A DNA stretch of 64,000 bases from Thalassia testudinum (GCA_037157565.1 JAZHRO010000062.1:6510001-6574000), one strand, 5' to 3'; numbered from the stretch's first letter, positions 10,713-22,978 are shown. The notes: generated from the sequence alone by a model not told the origin. Program-made: numbers and translations.

Positions 10713-12234
10713 CTAGATAAAAATTATCCAAAACCTAAAATCAGTATGCAATTGGGGTTGGGCCTGCAATTTATGAGGATGCACCCTAAGACCAAAAAGC
10801 CGGGTTACAGTGAATTCAATATCAAAAGGATAATTAAGGAATGTGTGCTTGGGTTGGTCATCCTCAGTATAAATGTCGTAAGGGTTCTGGTTTGATGGTT
10901 TCAGCTTAATTGGAACCCTTATACTTGGTCTTCTACCTCCTCCAGAGTTTGCTTCCCAAATCAAAATTTCCCAGCTTCTATCCTCCTCATTCAGAATGTC
11001 AAATTCCGGGACTCTTGCATATTAATTACCCCATCTGAAATTTCCAAGTCTAAAATATGTGACTGAATCAAAATTGACTTGGGTCTAATTATCTCAAAAA
11101 CAGAATTGTCAGTAAGCTCAATAGGGTGTAATTGACAATCAGGGCATTGGATTGAATCCTCCAGAAAATGCAATTCTGGATCCATCGTTGGAGCCCCAAT
11201 AAGATCAGTTTCCTCAGTTATTGGGCTATAGAATGATTTAACCGATTCCGCAGGCCCAATCGCCTCACAGAAATCATGTTCTGTAAACCCACGTGAGACT
11301 TCGCGAATTGAATCTTCACCATCAGAATCAAAGAAATCAAAATCCATATTAATGTACGTCCCAAAATCATCTGTCACTTTTTGATCCATGGAGACATACA
11401 TTTCCTCGTCCCCCGGTTCAAGGATCTCAGGTGCAGAAATCAGATCATCCTTAATTTGTTGCTCTAATTCAATCTGGTCAGCCTCGCAACACGTGTCCCA
11501 CCCAACAGGTGCCTGAGCAGGTTCTGACATTGGCTCTCCTAAAGAGGGTTCATCCTGGGAGTTATCCCACGATTGAACTAAAGCAACCACAAATCTCATT
11601 CTCAATTTCGCTAACTTCCCAAGTAGAAACTCACCTAGGTTCTTATCCTTAACATCCTAGAGCCAATCCAACAAATACTTGTTTAGATAATCAATCATTT
11701 CAATTAGGGGCTCCAATTCTTCAATGCAAGGTATTGGCTGAACTTCTAAAGATTGTATGGTATTCCTCAAGTTAGCCAAAACCTTATCTTGAACCTGGTT
11801 AACCTGAACCAAATGACTTGGTTCAGGGTTAGGCGGGTTTGGGATCAGTGCAAAGGAGTTAACGAATTGAGATTCGTGATACCCTTCTTGATAATAGGTC
11901 ATTTCGGATTGTTCAAAAGGTGGTGATCATCTAAAGGCAGTATATTTAGGGAATTAGTAAGGATCAGTGTATCCTCCTTGATTATAGAGCATATTAGGTT
12001 GTCCATGAAAGGGTGGCGATCTATAATTGATGTGGCTCTGAGAAGAACAGAAATCACAATTATGGTGTTAAGGGTTAGACCCTAAACAGGAGGTCCAGAA
12101 CTATATCGCCAATTCGAGTTGTTCCGACTAATCGATGGTTAATTACAGTACGAGTCGGGATAATCATCATGTTGAGGATAACTCATAACAGGAGGAAAAA
12201 AGCGGGAATGCATATAAAATGTGGAAGGATTCAT
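10713..12234 (-). pseudogene. Unrecognised retrotransposon ORF, copy in B
   Basis: Homologue of the ORF in A, read on the minus strand from an ATG at 12234-12232 (MNPSTFY... against MYPSTSY...). The N-terminal part is frameshifted and has stops. From 11902 to 10991 one frame is open except for a TAG at 11657, where A has a Gln codon. The long segment 11605-10991 (204 codons) is uninterrupted and acidic (DSDGEDSIREVS). A further frameshift leads into 10964-10713, ending near FGLRVHPHKLQAQP. Domain order equals that of A: Tyr/Pro-rich start, LANLRNTIQSLE helix, acidic half. It sits exactly where gag-pol would be. No known domain recognised. Confidence 0.7.
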
Positions 12235-13518
12235 GATAGACGGAAGGAAGAAAAGCACCCTACTATACAAACAATCAAACCTGTCTTTAAGTGGGCTAGC
12301 CTAAAGACCTACAGACTCCCAAAACCCATCCTGAGATAAAGAAACGATTTGATCTACTTCTGTTTGTTCAATCCAACCAGTTAGAAGGAGGGATTGGGGA
12401 GAAGGTTCTTCCTTCGGCTTGCGCCTCCGGTTCCTAGTGTACCCCCCAGCCGCGATCATTTGATTCTGCTCCCCTAGCTAGACATCAGATTGAACAGTAG
12501 AAACAAACTAATCGAAAATAATCTCATTCTAGGCTCCAAAGAGCTAGTTGAATCCTTAAGGCCAACATCTACTCTGTTTTATTTAGGGATAGGTTTGAAT
12601 GTGCTTTGGAATGTGATAGGCCTTTTATCTGGATTATGCCCTTAATGATTGATTGATGTGTGTGTGCGTGCACAATCAGTGGTTTTCAAGCAAGATTATT
12701 TTTGATGCGGTCAATTTTAGGATTCAAATCTTGCTTAGTAGCTTTTAGGATTCAACTTTAGGTATTTTCAAACAATTTTTGTTGGCACACCAGGTTTTGA
12801 AGGCACAAGTAAAGGTGTTTTCCTTTGAAGCTTGAAAGAATGTGGAATGCCTGGTAAATCCCTAAGTGTTGAACCTATGTGGTAGCTACTTAATGAGTTG
12901 ATTTTAGTTGAAGCGATGCGGCCCAATCAACTCAAACAATTGGCCGGTTACACCACTTAATTAGGCACACAAGTGATTACATAATCTGATTTCTACTTGA
13001 TTATGTGTTTGGATGTGTGTGTCGGTTCCAAAGATCGGTTTACCAGTTGAGTTTGAAAATCAGATGAGGTTGTGTACCTCTGTGAGATTTTTTTTGTGAT
13101 TACATAATCTGATTTCTACTTGATTATGTGTTTGGATGTGTGTGCCGGTTCCAAAGATCGATTTACCGGTTGAGTTTGAAAATCAGATGAGGTTGTGTAC
13201 CTCTATGAGATTTTTTTTAAATTTTTCTTTTTAAATGCAGAGGTTGAGGCAGATGCAGGTGTCAAACAAACAAACAAAACTAACCTTAGAGTTTATAAGA
13301 ACACCTAGGTTGATTTATGTTTGTGTTATTACGTGGTAGAATGAAAACTAATGGGTGGGAGGTGGCGGAAAACTTACAGAACCTTCAATAGCACTTTGCC
13401 CCAAAGTACCGCTTTTGGTCGTCTCAAAAGAGTACCTGCAATCACAATAAGAAATGAGAGAAGTGAGGTAAATGATTCGTAAGTTGGAAAATGCAAAAAA
13501 AAATCAAAGAGCGTCACC
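12235..13518 (-). other. 5' leader of B
   Basis: Non-coding; related to the leaders of A, E and H. Contains a 123-bp tandem duplication at 12973-13218. Confidence 0.7.
12973..13218. repeat. 123-bp tandem duplication in B leader
   Basis: Copies 12973-13095 and 13096-13218 begin GTGATTACATAATCTGATTT and differ by only a few substitutions, so the duplication is recent relative to the element's LTR divergence. Confidence 0.9.
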
Positions 13519-13536
13519 TCCTTGGCAACGGCACCA
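13519..13536 (-). other. Primer-binding site of B
   Basis: Minus strand TGGTGCCGTTGCCAAGGA; a degraded match to the tRNA-Asp-type PBS, 3 nt inside the LTR end. Confidence 0.85.
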
Positions 13537-13539
13537 AAA

Positions 13540-15206
13540 TGTTGAAACGTCGGAGGACTATGCTATCGGAGTAGGTTTTGAAAACCTATCGTAGTTTGAA
13601 TAGTGAAGAACTCGGGTTCAACAAATAAAATTTATACCAAAAAATCCATAAGAAGTTCTGAGTCAAACACAGGGAGGTGGACATTTAATTAAAAATACGC
13701 GTTTGTTTTATTTGTCATGAAACAGAATAACTAGCTAAAAACTAGCTATCTATTTAACAAATAATAAATAGAAGAGAGAGAGAGAATATTACAAATAAAA
13801 GCAAAAGGGATGTAGAATAAACATGGATTTCATTATCAAAAATTATTCATGACACTACTCATTACGACTAGAAAGTGGGAAATGACTACACTAGAAAGTA
13901 GTAAAAAGAATGGAGAGAGAGATATCCTCCTCGACGATCACTTGGAGGACGAGATGGACGGGACGACGCTTGGAAGACGGGGAACAGAGCGGGAAGAAGG
14001 AGGATGAAGCGAGAAGAACGGGAATGAAGCAGCACATCATCGTCATTGCGGGATCCGCTTCTCGAATGCAGAGAGAGGACAACCGCAGGATACTCCACGA
14101 AGGGGGATGAAGGTGAAAAAATTAAGATTTCTACTCTATAAGAGCATCCGGGTTTGGGACAAGCTCTTAGAGCTTTGGAAGGGGTAAGAGAAGAGAAGAG
14201 ATGAGAAATTCGTATGGAAGGGGTCTCCTTTTATAGTTGTAAGCAGTTGGGGCATTTTGGTCATTACAATTTGAAAAATATTAATTCAGGACCTTTAGTG
14301 ATGGATAAATCCGTCACTAAAGACCTGAACGTGGCCTTCGTGGGTGTCGCTCGCACGCTCACTCCTCTTCGTCGCCTAAAATGCATGCTCACGTTCTTCA
14401 AATCTTAGCCGTCCGATCGTAAGATCGGACGGCTTAGATCGCTCCTCGCCGCACCTCAACTACGCACACCTATGCGTGCGATCCCGTGTCCTCGCCGCTC
14501 GTCCAATCGCGCGGTTCCGCTCCCCTGCGTGCTCGCTCGCCCCCGCTCCTATTTGAGGCGCCCATGGCTCAAACGGGTGTCTCTTCTTCTTGATAGTGCA
14601 CTTGACCAATGCACTGTGGGCGCGCTTGTATCGAGCGCCTGTTTCGTGCGCGTGTGCCCCGCAGCCGTTGGATGAGCATCCAACGACGAAGAAGCGTCAG
14701 TCAGATAGGAGGAAATGTTGCGGTGGGTGCATGCAGTCGGTTGGGCAGCTGAGATGGCGCCACGTGGCCCCATCTTGGCCTTCCATCTTCTGAGTATTGT
14801 AGATGGTGCCACACGTGTCGAATTAGGCTGCGACCATTGATCTAAATCCATCCGTGAGGTCGGATTTGTCATTTGAGGTCGGATTAATACCATCTTGGCC
14901 ATTGATCTTTAAGGTTCCTCGATCACTATCTGGTGCTACGGATATCCGATTAGGGCGATCTTGGAGTCATTAAACTCCAATCATTGCCCTGATCAGATCC
15001 GTACGGTTAGATCTTCGATCCAAGGCCCCGATAAAAGGTCACCTTGTCCCTGACCATAAAAAGGAGACAATTACTATACAATTTATACAACTTAATCTAA
15101 ATGCATGATTATGCATGTTATGCACTATTTACAATGAATGATGCTAATGTAACACTAAGAACATTCATTAATATACATTTTAGGTTAATCAGATGTATGC
15201 ACATCA
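13540..15206 (-). repeat. Shared LTR of the B tandem
   Basis: 1667 bp. The left side has a PBS (so it is the 5' LTR of 7433-15206). The right side has a PPT (so it is the 3' LTR of a second unit). TATA at 14229-14235. Confidence 0.9.
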
Positions 15207-15938
15207 CACCCCCATGCCTTTCTTTTGCTAGACCCTAGTAAAAATTACATGCTATTTATAAAAGAATTAGGTTGGATTACTTGGGCATAAGTTTTTTTCA
15301 ACATTAAGAAATTCTTTACCTAGGATCTGAACTTTTAAAGACACAACAGCGCTCAGGTATCTGCCAAAATGCAAACCGCCTCAAGCCCTCACCTTATTCA
15401 AAGAAAATTTTCTTTTTCTCTTTTCTTCTTTTCTATTTTTTTTTTGGATTTTTGAGTTTAGGGTTAAAGAGTGACTTTCTGTAGCCATTCAACCCACCCA
15501 AGATTTGGTGAGAACCCTAAGTTCTAAGCATCTTATTGTGAATGTGATAGACTCGTTGATCGGCAATTAGAACAGACTTCAGGTTTCTACGCCTCTAGGT
15601 GACCTTAAAAATAGAGTTCTGCCTAAAGGTGTATCTTTACGACCGGTAGCTTTCTCCCTACTTTTATTTTTATGGGGTCAACACAAGGGTGAATCCAGTG
15701 TATATCTCCCTGATTTATATACTTCGCCTCTTCCTAAGTGTTTTGGGAATTTTCAGTGCATTTCTTGAGCTGGGTTCTGGACAGCCGGTCGATGAGTTGT
15801 TACCACCGACAACTTGCCAGCCATACTCGTGTGGTGAAGTGTGGTTTTTGTTTTCTTTTTCTTTTCTCCTTTTCTTTTTCTTTTTGACTTTCTTCTTCTT
15901 CTTCTTCTTCTTCTTCTTTAAGTAGGTGGCTTCCCTGG
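15207..15938 (-). mobile_element. Truncated second unit of B tandem (3' internal part)
   Basis: Parallels 9173-9895: PPT, hairpin, T-rich tract with (CTT)n, first 58-bp repeat at about 15771-15832. It is interrupted by element C and resumes at 36183-36262. Confidence 0.88.
15934..15938. repeat. Target-site duplication of C (left copy)
   Basis: CCTGG, repeated at 36178-36182. Sequence left and right of the pair joins into the continuous B internal sequence seen at about 9881-9910. Confidence 0.95.
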
Positions 15939-17731
15939 TGACAAGTCGATTTTCTGCTTTCGATTAAGTTTCGTAAATGAAATAACGCGTTGTTGTATTT
16001 AAGTGGTGGAAAAATCAACTAATCAACAATAAAAATAATCACTCACAGAAGAGTGGGTCGTGTCCACAGGGAGGCAATGATGCAATAAACTCTCGATTAT
16101 TTCGTATTCTTTCGATCAAGTGTGAAACCCCTAATCAAATCCAACATGAAATGTGATGGAAAGAAGATGCACAATAACTCAAAAATATAAGCGTATATGT
16201 GTAATTTTTACTCACTAAAATATTCAATAAATATGTGATGATTTTATGCAATTTTCAATTGACATATATTAGAGAATTTATGCACATGTTAATCCCAAAA
16301 CCAATGTTGAAACATGTGAATATCAATAACACGCAATTATCAGAAAGCATGAGTATGCAATCACAATTTCTCCACAATAAAATAATCATAAATTAAAATT
16401 GATTTTTGTTGGCAATGGCATTGAATGTAATTTTTAATGGGGAAGAAAACAGGGGATTTCACCTCTCTCCTCCTTGCACATGGGAGAGAGGTTCAATCTA
16501 GGAGAGACTCCCACAGGAGGTTGGCTAGAGCGAGGCCATCGCGGTGATGGCAGTGGTACGTCGTGAGTTGGCCGGAATCGGCCTGTCGGAGGAGAGGAGT
16601 GGCGGCGGTTGAGAAGCTGCAGCCGGCCGCACGTGTTGCAGGTACAAGGAGATGCTGAGGCATAGGTGCACGGTCATTCTGCAGAGCGCACCGGCGCGTG
16701 CGGACGTGGGTGTGGCTGCAGCTGCAGGTGCTGGCTCACGGTTGCAGGCGGTGGTGCGGCGAAGTGCAGGTGCACGCAGGCTGGAAGCACATGGTTAGGC
16801 ACTGCAGGCCTGCAGGGAGGGCACGGGCGTTCTGCTGTTGAAGGCACGCGCGGACCTGCAGGCGTGCAAGGGAAGGCGGGCGCTGGAGGTGGGTGCTGGA
16901 GGGGGGCATGCCTGTAGTGGTGGAGAGTACGATGATGGCGAGGGCGCTGAAGGGGCGCGGGCGTTCCGCAGAGGTGAAGTGCAGTGCCTGCGTGCAAGGC
17001 AGGTGAAGTGCAGGCGTGCAAGGCAGGTGCAGGATGGGGTGGTGCTAGAGGGGCGCGGGCCTAGCGCTGGAGAGGAGGAAGCGCCTGCAGGGAGAAGGTG
17101 CAAGGGCGGTGGGTAGTAGGGTGCGAGTGCGGCTGTGCCTACATCAGCAGATGGCACGGGTGTGCGGTGGGCAGTAGGGTGCGGGTGTGGCTGTGCCTGC
17201 GTGCAAGGGTAGGTGGAGGGTGGCCTGCGCAGGCGGTGTGTGGTTGCAGGCGATGATGTGCTGGAGCGGGTTCGCACCTACAGAGGAGGATGGTTGTTGG
17301 TGTTTGCGGTGGAGGGTGCACAGTGCAAGCACGGTTGCACGGTTCCTCCCTCCCAATCCCCTCCACCTCTCCTCTATATTTCTTCTCTTCCACCTCCCAA
17401 GAGATTTTCAAAATCCTTTTTCTAATTTTGGTCGGCGGCGATTTGCATTTGTTGAGGGATGTGTTGAGGGTGGCCGGAAGATGGGGGAAAGATGGCACCG
17501 GTGTTTGAAAGGGGAATTTACCCTCCCCTCCTTGTTCTTTTCCCAATATTCTTCCTGCACATAAAAACATAAAATCATTACATATTAAGTTATAGAATGC
17601 TATAAAATAGATGTAAACTTAAATCATGATGCATGCAAACATTCTATAACTTAATCTAGTTATTAACAAACCTAAAAGGTAAGATTAAAGTTACCTAGGC
17701 ATAATATTAATCCATTAAAATGGACTCATCA
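15939..17731 (-). repeat. Element C 3' LTR
   Basis: 1793 bp. + strand ends TGACAAGTCG and GGACTCATCA. The centre (16540-17340) is GC-rich with many GTGCAGG/GCGTGCAAGG microrepeats. It contains a 58-bp tandem duplication at 17106-17221. The long overlapping frames through this part are low-complexity and unlike any protein. Confidence 0.9.
17106..17221. repeat. 58-bp tandem duplication in C LTR
   Basis: Copies begin GCGGTGGGTAGTAGGGTGCG (17106) and GCGGTGGGCAGTAGGGTGCG (17164). The 5' LTR piece has only a short remnant of this region. Confidence 0.75.
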
Positions 17732-17768
17732 AATGCCCCCATGCCTAAGATTTGCTAGTCCCTAGCAA
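17732..17768 (-). promoter_or_regulatory. 3' PPT of C with hairpin
   Basis: + strand AATGCCCCCATGCCTAAG followed by TTTGCTAGTCCCTAGCAAA (stem TTTGCTAG/CTAGCAAA). Confidence 0.7.
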
Positions 17769-19197
17769 AAATGAAAAATAATAGAAGTAATCAGAAGATT
17801 TCTTCTTTTCTCATTTGAAAACTTTAGAGATCCAGACAAATGTGAAGTGATGATAGCCTAGGTAACAGATCCAAGTGAAAAGCCAATTCGCATTGGAAGT
17901 TCGTACTTTACCCTTGGTAAATATTTCTGTTGGGAGAGGCAACTACTTCCCTCGGGGATAAAGCAGAAGATAATCTGTAATTTGACCCTGGCTTTTGGCT
18001 TAGGTAGGGGATATCAAGTAGAATGGATTTTTATTTGGTGGCACACACTTCTCTGGTGCTACATGTAGTCTAGTACTATAGATTCTAGATTAATAGATTA
18101 TTAGACAAGTCAACTCTGAGAGAGGCTACACAACTGTGCTCTCTTGATGTTCCTAGGCACTCACTCTTTTCTTTCTTTTTGAGATCACAAATCTCGCCAG
18201 ATTTAATAATTGTACTCACTATTTGGTGGCCTCACATGGCATCCACACTTCAATTAAAGTCCTAATAACTCTACAACTAAGTTAGAGTCCTCAACCAGTA
18301 TTCGGGTGATAAGAAATACTAGAAGGTAAGTATGGGTCATATTTGGTGGAACGTGATAGGTGTTCTGTTGCCTCAGAAACAATGTAACGTTATAAACTTG
18401 GGCTTTTTTTTTATAATATAACTATTTCTTCTTTTTCTTTTTTCTCTTTCTTCTTCTTCTTCTTCTCTATTTTTTTTTATTTTTTATAAATCAACATAAT
18501 ACGACACAGACTTTTATTTATGAGGCATTATTAGGGATGATGATGGTCAAGAGGATATTGTGTGGCTTATTTGGTGGAAATGCCTATTCTCGGCACCGGG
18601 AAGGAATGGATAGGACAGGCGTATTTCTGACCTTTGACACTATTATCCTCCTTCAGCCGAGGACTCTATGAAGGACGGTCGTAACCATCCACCATAGTCA
18701 TAGCTTTATTAAGACTCAATCTTTGTGTATCTGCCTTATTTGGTGACTCTCAGGAATTCACACAAAGCACACACACAGAAACAGAGAGCAAAAACTACGC
18801 CTAACTCTAGAGTATCATCATCTAATTGTCCAAAACTTAAGAGTCCTTACACTAGACTTATTGCACCAGTAATCTCTCTACTTTCTTCTCACAAATATGA
18901 GGTGGATCTACTAGAAGATAGTATGCCTGACTCCCTATGAACTGTCCAAGGGTTTAGTAGACTACAAATGCTTATTGGTTTTCTTCAAGGATCTATTACC
19001 AAGTCTACGTGCACGTGAAATAAATGTACTGGATTATAAACTTAAGAAATAATTTTAAGAAGAAAAACCTCCAATGAGAAAGGTATTCTGCTAGGGACTA
19101 ACCCATTCAGCTCAAGAAAAGAGAATATATATATATTTTTTATACATATATATATGTATGCAAGCATTTATAAATGTTATAAACATTCTCAAGTTAT
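17769..19197 (-). other. 3' untranslated region of C
   Basis: No coding frame. Five dispersed copies of TATTTGGTG start at 18032, 18220, 18340, 18568 and 18737. There is a T/C-rich run at about 18400-18487 and an AT dinucleotide-rich stretch at 19127-19160. Confidence 0.6.
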
Positions 19198-19233
19198 ACT
19201 CCCCCATGCCTAAGACTGACAATGTCCTCATTG
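19198..19233 (-). promoter_or_regulatory. Second polypurine tract of C with hairpin
   Basis: CTCCCCCATGCCTAAG followed by CAATG-TCCT-CATTG (19220-19233), just downstream of the integrase end on the minus strand. Confidence 0.6.
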
Positions 19234-19309
19234 GAAAAAAAATGCAGACATAGAAGAATATCACCTGAGGAGGAGAGTGGGAGGAGCTAAGGCTCCTCAA
19301 GCCAAAGTG

Positions 19310-20699
19310 CATCCAAAACCTGGCCATCTGAAAAAGTAATATACGATTTAAGTCACTGGCCATTTACCTTAAAGCTTGCACCCAAAATAGGGTTCCGAAT
19401 CTCTACAGCTCCATGAGGGAAAGTATTGATAACAACGTATGGTCCATCTCAGCGGGACTTGAGCTTTCCAGGAAATAATTTAAGTCTAGAATTGAAAAGC
19501 CAGACCCACTGGTTGGGCTCAAAAGTCTTTCTAATGATGTGCTTGTCATGGAATACTTTTGTACGTTGCTTGTAAGCTTGAGAAGTTTCATAAGCTTCAT
19601 TATGAAGCTCCTCAAGCTCACTTAATTCTAACATACGTGCCTTTCCCGCTTTATCCAGATTCAAGTTAACATTTTTAATAGCCCAATAAGCTTTATGTTG
19701 GATTTCAATGGGAAGGTGGTATGCTTTTTCGTAGACAAGACGGAAAGGATACATGCCCAAGGGAGTCTTATACGTAGTTCTATAGGCCCAAAGAGCATCA
19801 TTTAGTTTTTTAGACCAATCCTTCCGATCAAGCCTGACAGTTTTTTCTAAAATTCGCTTAATCTCCCTATTAGACACTTCAATTTGTCCACTCGTTTGGG
19901 GATGATAAGGTGTGGCTATCATGTGGTTGACTCCCAAATTTTGGAGTAGTCTTGTGAAGTGTACATTCTTAAAGTGAGGTCCTCCATCACTTATGATCGT
20001 CCTTGGGCACCCCTACTAAGAAATGATATTAGCCTTAACAAAGCCCAAGACCACGGAATGATCATTGGTTCGCGTCGGTATGGATTCTATCCATTTCGAA
20101 ACATAGTCTATAGCCACAAGGATGTATTCATATCCGAAGGACATAGGAAAGGGACACATGAAGTCAATGCCCAAAATATCAAAGATTTCAACAAGGAGAA
20201 TAGGTTGTTGGGGCATCTCATCCCTTTTTCCAATGGTTCCCATCTGCTGGCAACGTAGACATGCACCCACATATGTATGTGCATCTCGGAATAATGTGGG
20301 CCACCAAAAGCCAGACTGAAGAACCTTATGGGCAGTCTTCTTCCCACTAAAATGTCCCCACAATGGAGGTCATGGCAGAAGCTCAAAACACTTCTTTGTT
20401 CTCCATCAGGGACGCAACGGTGAAAAAGCTAGTCAGGGCCTATCCTAAAAAGCTCGGGTTCCTCCTAGTGATAAAATTTAGCGTTGGCGAGAAACCTGTC
20501 TTGCTTCTACTTGTCCCAAGTACTGGGGGTAATGCCCGTGACCAGATAGTTCACTATGTCAGCGAACCAAGGAGTTTTAGCTTCCACGGCCATCAGAGAC
20601 TCATCAGGGAAAGTCTCTTGAATACCGGCAGCAGGGTTTGATGCCTCAATAGGGATCCTAGACAAATGGTCTGCCTCAATAGGGAAAGTCTCTTGAATA
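19310..20699 (-). pseudogene. Broken pol fragment of C: RNase H end and integrase
   Basis: Minus-strand segments 20660-20507, 20363-20016 and 19937-19449 give, in order, the RNase H end (ADHLSRIP), the linker ([10 protein letters not shown]), the integrase zinc finger with [19 protein letters not shown], the core with GIDFMCPF, ISDGG and [13 protein letters not shown], and the C-terminal LFPGKLKSR and FKVNGQ motifs down to about 19310. It is interrupted by frameshifts and stops; for example, a Trp codon after PGKLKSR is now TGA. RT, protease and gag are absent. Clearly non-functional. Confidence 0.85.
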
Positions 20700-20702
20700 C
20701 CG
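20606..20702. repeat. Deletion junction with templated filler
   Basis: AGGGAAAGTCTCTTGAATAC occurs at 20606 and again at 20681, directly before the jump into C LTR sequence. TGCCTCAATAGGG is likewise doubled (20642, 20672). These are short local copies at an illegitimate junction. Confidence 0.8.
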
Positions 20703-21057
20703 TCGTGGTGATGGTAGCGGTGCGTCATGAGTTGGCCGGTGCTAGCCTGCCGGAGGAGAGGAGTGGTGGCGGTGGAGAAGTTGCAGCCGGCCGCGCGTGC
20801 TGTAGGTGCAAGGAGATGCTGAGGCGTAGGCACGCGGTCATTCTGCAGAGTGCACCGGCGCGTGCGGACGTGGGTGTGGTTGTAGCTGCAGGTGCTGGCG
20901 CGTGGTTGCAGGCGGTGGTGCGGCGAAGTGCAAGTGCACGCGGGCTGGAAGCACGTGGTTAGGCGCTGCAGGCCCGCAGGGAGGGCGTTGGCGTTCTGCT
21001 GTTGAAGACGCGCGCAGACCTACAAGCGTGGAAGGGAAGGTGGGCGCTGGAGGCGGG
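20697..21057 (-). repeat. C 5' LTR, left piece
   Basis: Matches about 16545-16893 of the C 3' LTR (shared GAGTTGGCCGG, GCAGCCGGCCGC, GTTGCAGGCGGTGG). Interrupted at 21058 by D. Confidence 0.88.
21053..21057. repeat. Target-site duplication of D (left copy)
   Basis: GCGGG, repeated at 35471-35475. The flanks join into continuous C LTR sequence. Confidence 0.9.
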
Positions 21058-22389
21058 TGTAACGACCCGATTCCTGAATCCCTACGAGACACGAGAATCG
21101 GACCGACTCGACCAATCCCAAGACCTGGTCATCCAACGAGAAAGTAACCAAAAGAGCAGTAAAATAAACCACATTCACCATGAATATAACTAGTAGTAAC
21201 AAAATACAGCAGTAAGAAAAGGAAGTACTATAGTATACACCACCACAACAGAAGGGAAATAAACATGTACATAACATAAAGTTTTCGGTAAAGAAAGTAC
21301 ATGGAGTAACAAAGAAAACTACTCACTACAGTGGAAGAAAAGTACAGAAAGTACTACAGGTAACCCTACTGGACCCTACTAGGCCCAGCGTCCTCTGCAG
21401 CCGCCCTCTGGCTGCTCAACACCTGGTCTTGAAAAGGTAACAAGGGGGGAACACGTCAGTGAAACACTGAGTAGAGTGACAACTAAAAGCTAAAGAAGCA
21501 GTAGAGTGTACAGTAGCTGTTATATTTTTACTTTCTTTATTTACGTCTTTCTATTATTTCACTATTGATTTATTTCTCAGATCCTTCTCTTGATCTTGAA
21601 TGTTCCTTGTGGGAATGATCTTGATTGCAGTCTTTTCCGAAAAGTAGAAGTAACACGTGGTGCTCTCCTGGCCGGGAGAGTCCCCCGTGGTGGTCCTACC
21701 CTCAGTCAACCACCCCAAGGTCGCTGACAGATGTAACGGTGACTATGGCACGTGCGATAAGCACACGGGTAGCTACCCTGCACTGGCACACGGTCAGTTG
21801 TTTCCGCTAACGGGTGCGCCCAAAATACAACACGGAACCAGTATAGGGCAGAGCCCTCTCAGTAATAGGGTGCAACCCCTCCACAGTCCGCGCACCCTCG
21901 CCTGACTACCCTGGTTTGCCCAATGGCCTAACAAGTCGGTGTAGGAGGGCTAGCAGAACCCCAGGGCCCGTGGGGTAACTAGTGCTCTCCCTACACTAGT
22001 AGCTCTCCTCGGTACTGCGTACGCGAGGGCCAACAAGTCGGTGTACAGTGGCCAAACCCACCCCGGTCTCAACCTGAGGGCGGCAAGATCCCCTCTACAC
22101 TAAGAGGTAATGTGTGCTCTCTTTTGTACCAAGTACTCAAGAGACAACACACTTCCACATTTCACTTTCTCAATTCCATTCCATTCTCTTTCCAGGAGTT
22201 CTACTCCTAATTCCCCGTAGGGTTCATGTTCTTTTTGTTTGGCCATTTTAGGTTTCACTATTCCAGCTTTATATTTATATACCCCATGTTCTTAATCGTA
22301 TTGATTCATTCATAACAGGTAGCTGTTAATCATTTACAGGCAGTTATCATTTCCTTTCCACTTTTCCAAGACTGCAATATTTATATATT

Positions 22390-22545
22390 CAACTAGTTTT
22401 CCAGTCCTAGGATTCATGCCGTACCCTAGGATCTATCATTCAATCTAGTTTTCCAGTCCTAGGATTCATGCAATACCCTAGGATCTATCATTCAATCTAG
22501 TTTCTCAGTCCTAGGGTTCACGCAATGCCCTAGACTCTATTAATT
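22390..22545. repeat. Three 52-bp tandem repeats in D
   Basis: Units start with CTAGTTT at 22393, 22445 and 22497, each containing CAGTCCTAGG or close variants and ACCCTAGG. The third copy is the most diverged. Confidence 0.85.
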
Positions 22546-22714
22546 GTTCCACAATTGTAACAAATTTTGTTAATTAAATTAAAAAGCCACTCTACCAGCG
22601 AAACCGGGAGTACTGGGGGCGTGGTAGACAATCCCGCGCGCCTCCGCAACCCCCAAGACTGCAACGGAATGGGGTCCTAACACAAGGATCAATCACAAGG
22701 AGTTTCTTAGAATG

Positions 22715-22719
22715 GTATA
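22715..22719. repeat. Target-site duplication of E (left copy)
   Basis: GTATA, repeated at 34409-34413. Confidence 0.93.
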
Positions 22720-22940
22720 TGTTGAACGATTACGAATCTACGCTAACGTGTTTGGTTTTGGAAAAACCTGTCGTTGTAGTTCGAAAGCGAAGAATTCGTG
22801 TTCAACAAATAAGATTTATACCGAAAAAGAATTCCGGGTCGAACTCAGGGAGGCTACGTTGATCTATATTCGCAATTATGTTTTTTTTTTTTAGGATTTT
22901 TGATAAACAAGGTGAAATAATTACAATGGAGCTATCAAAC

Positions 22941-22978
<38 letters not shown>

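Larger units (their letters stand above)
7433..15206 (-). mobile_element. Element B: non-autonomous Athila-like LTR retrotransposon
   Basis: 3' LTR 7433-9172, PPT at 9173, PBS at 13519-13536 and 5' LTR 13540-15206 define a 7.8-kb minus-strand element. It lacks gag and pol and carries the same unknown ORF as A. Its 5' LTR is followed at 15207 by another PPT and 3' internal region instead of target DNA, so it is the left unit of a head-to-tail tandem sharing one LTR. Confidence 0.88.

Noticed and set aside
16666..17570. Several long overlapping frames on both strands in the GC-rich C LTR
   Set aside because: High GC and short GTGCAGG-type repeats keep all frames open; low-complexity translations and no match between the two LTR copies.
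22389..22545. CRISPR-like regular repeats
   Set aside because: Units are contiguous without spacers and the DNA is a eukaryotic transposon.
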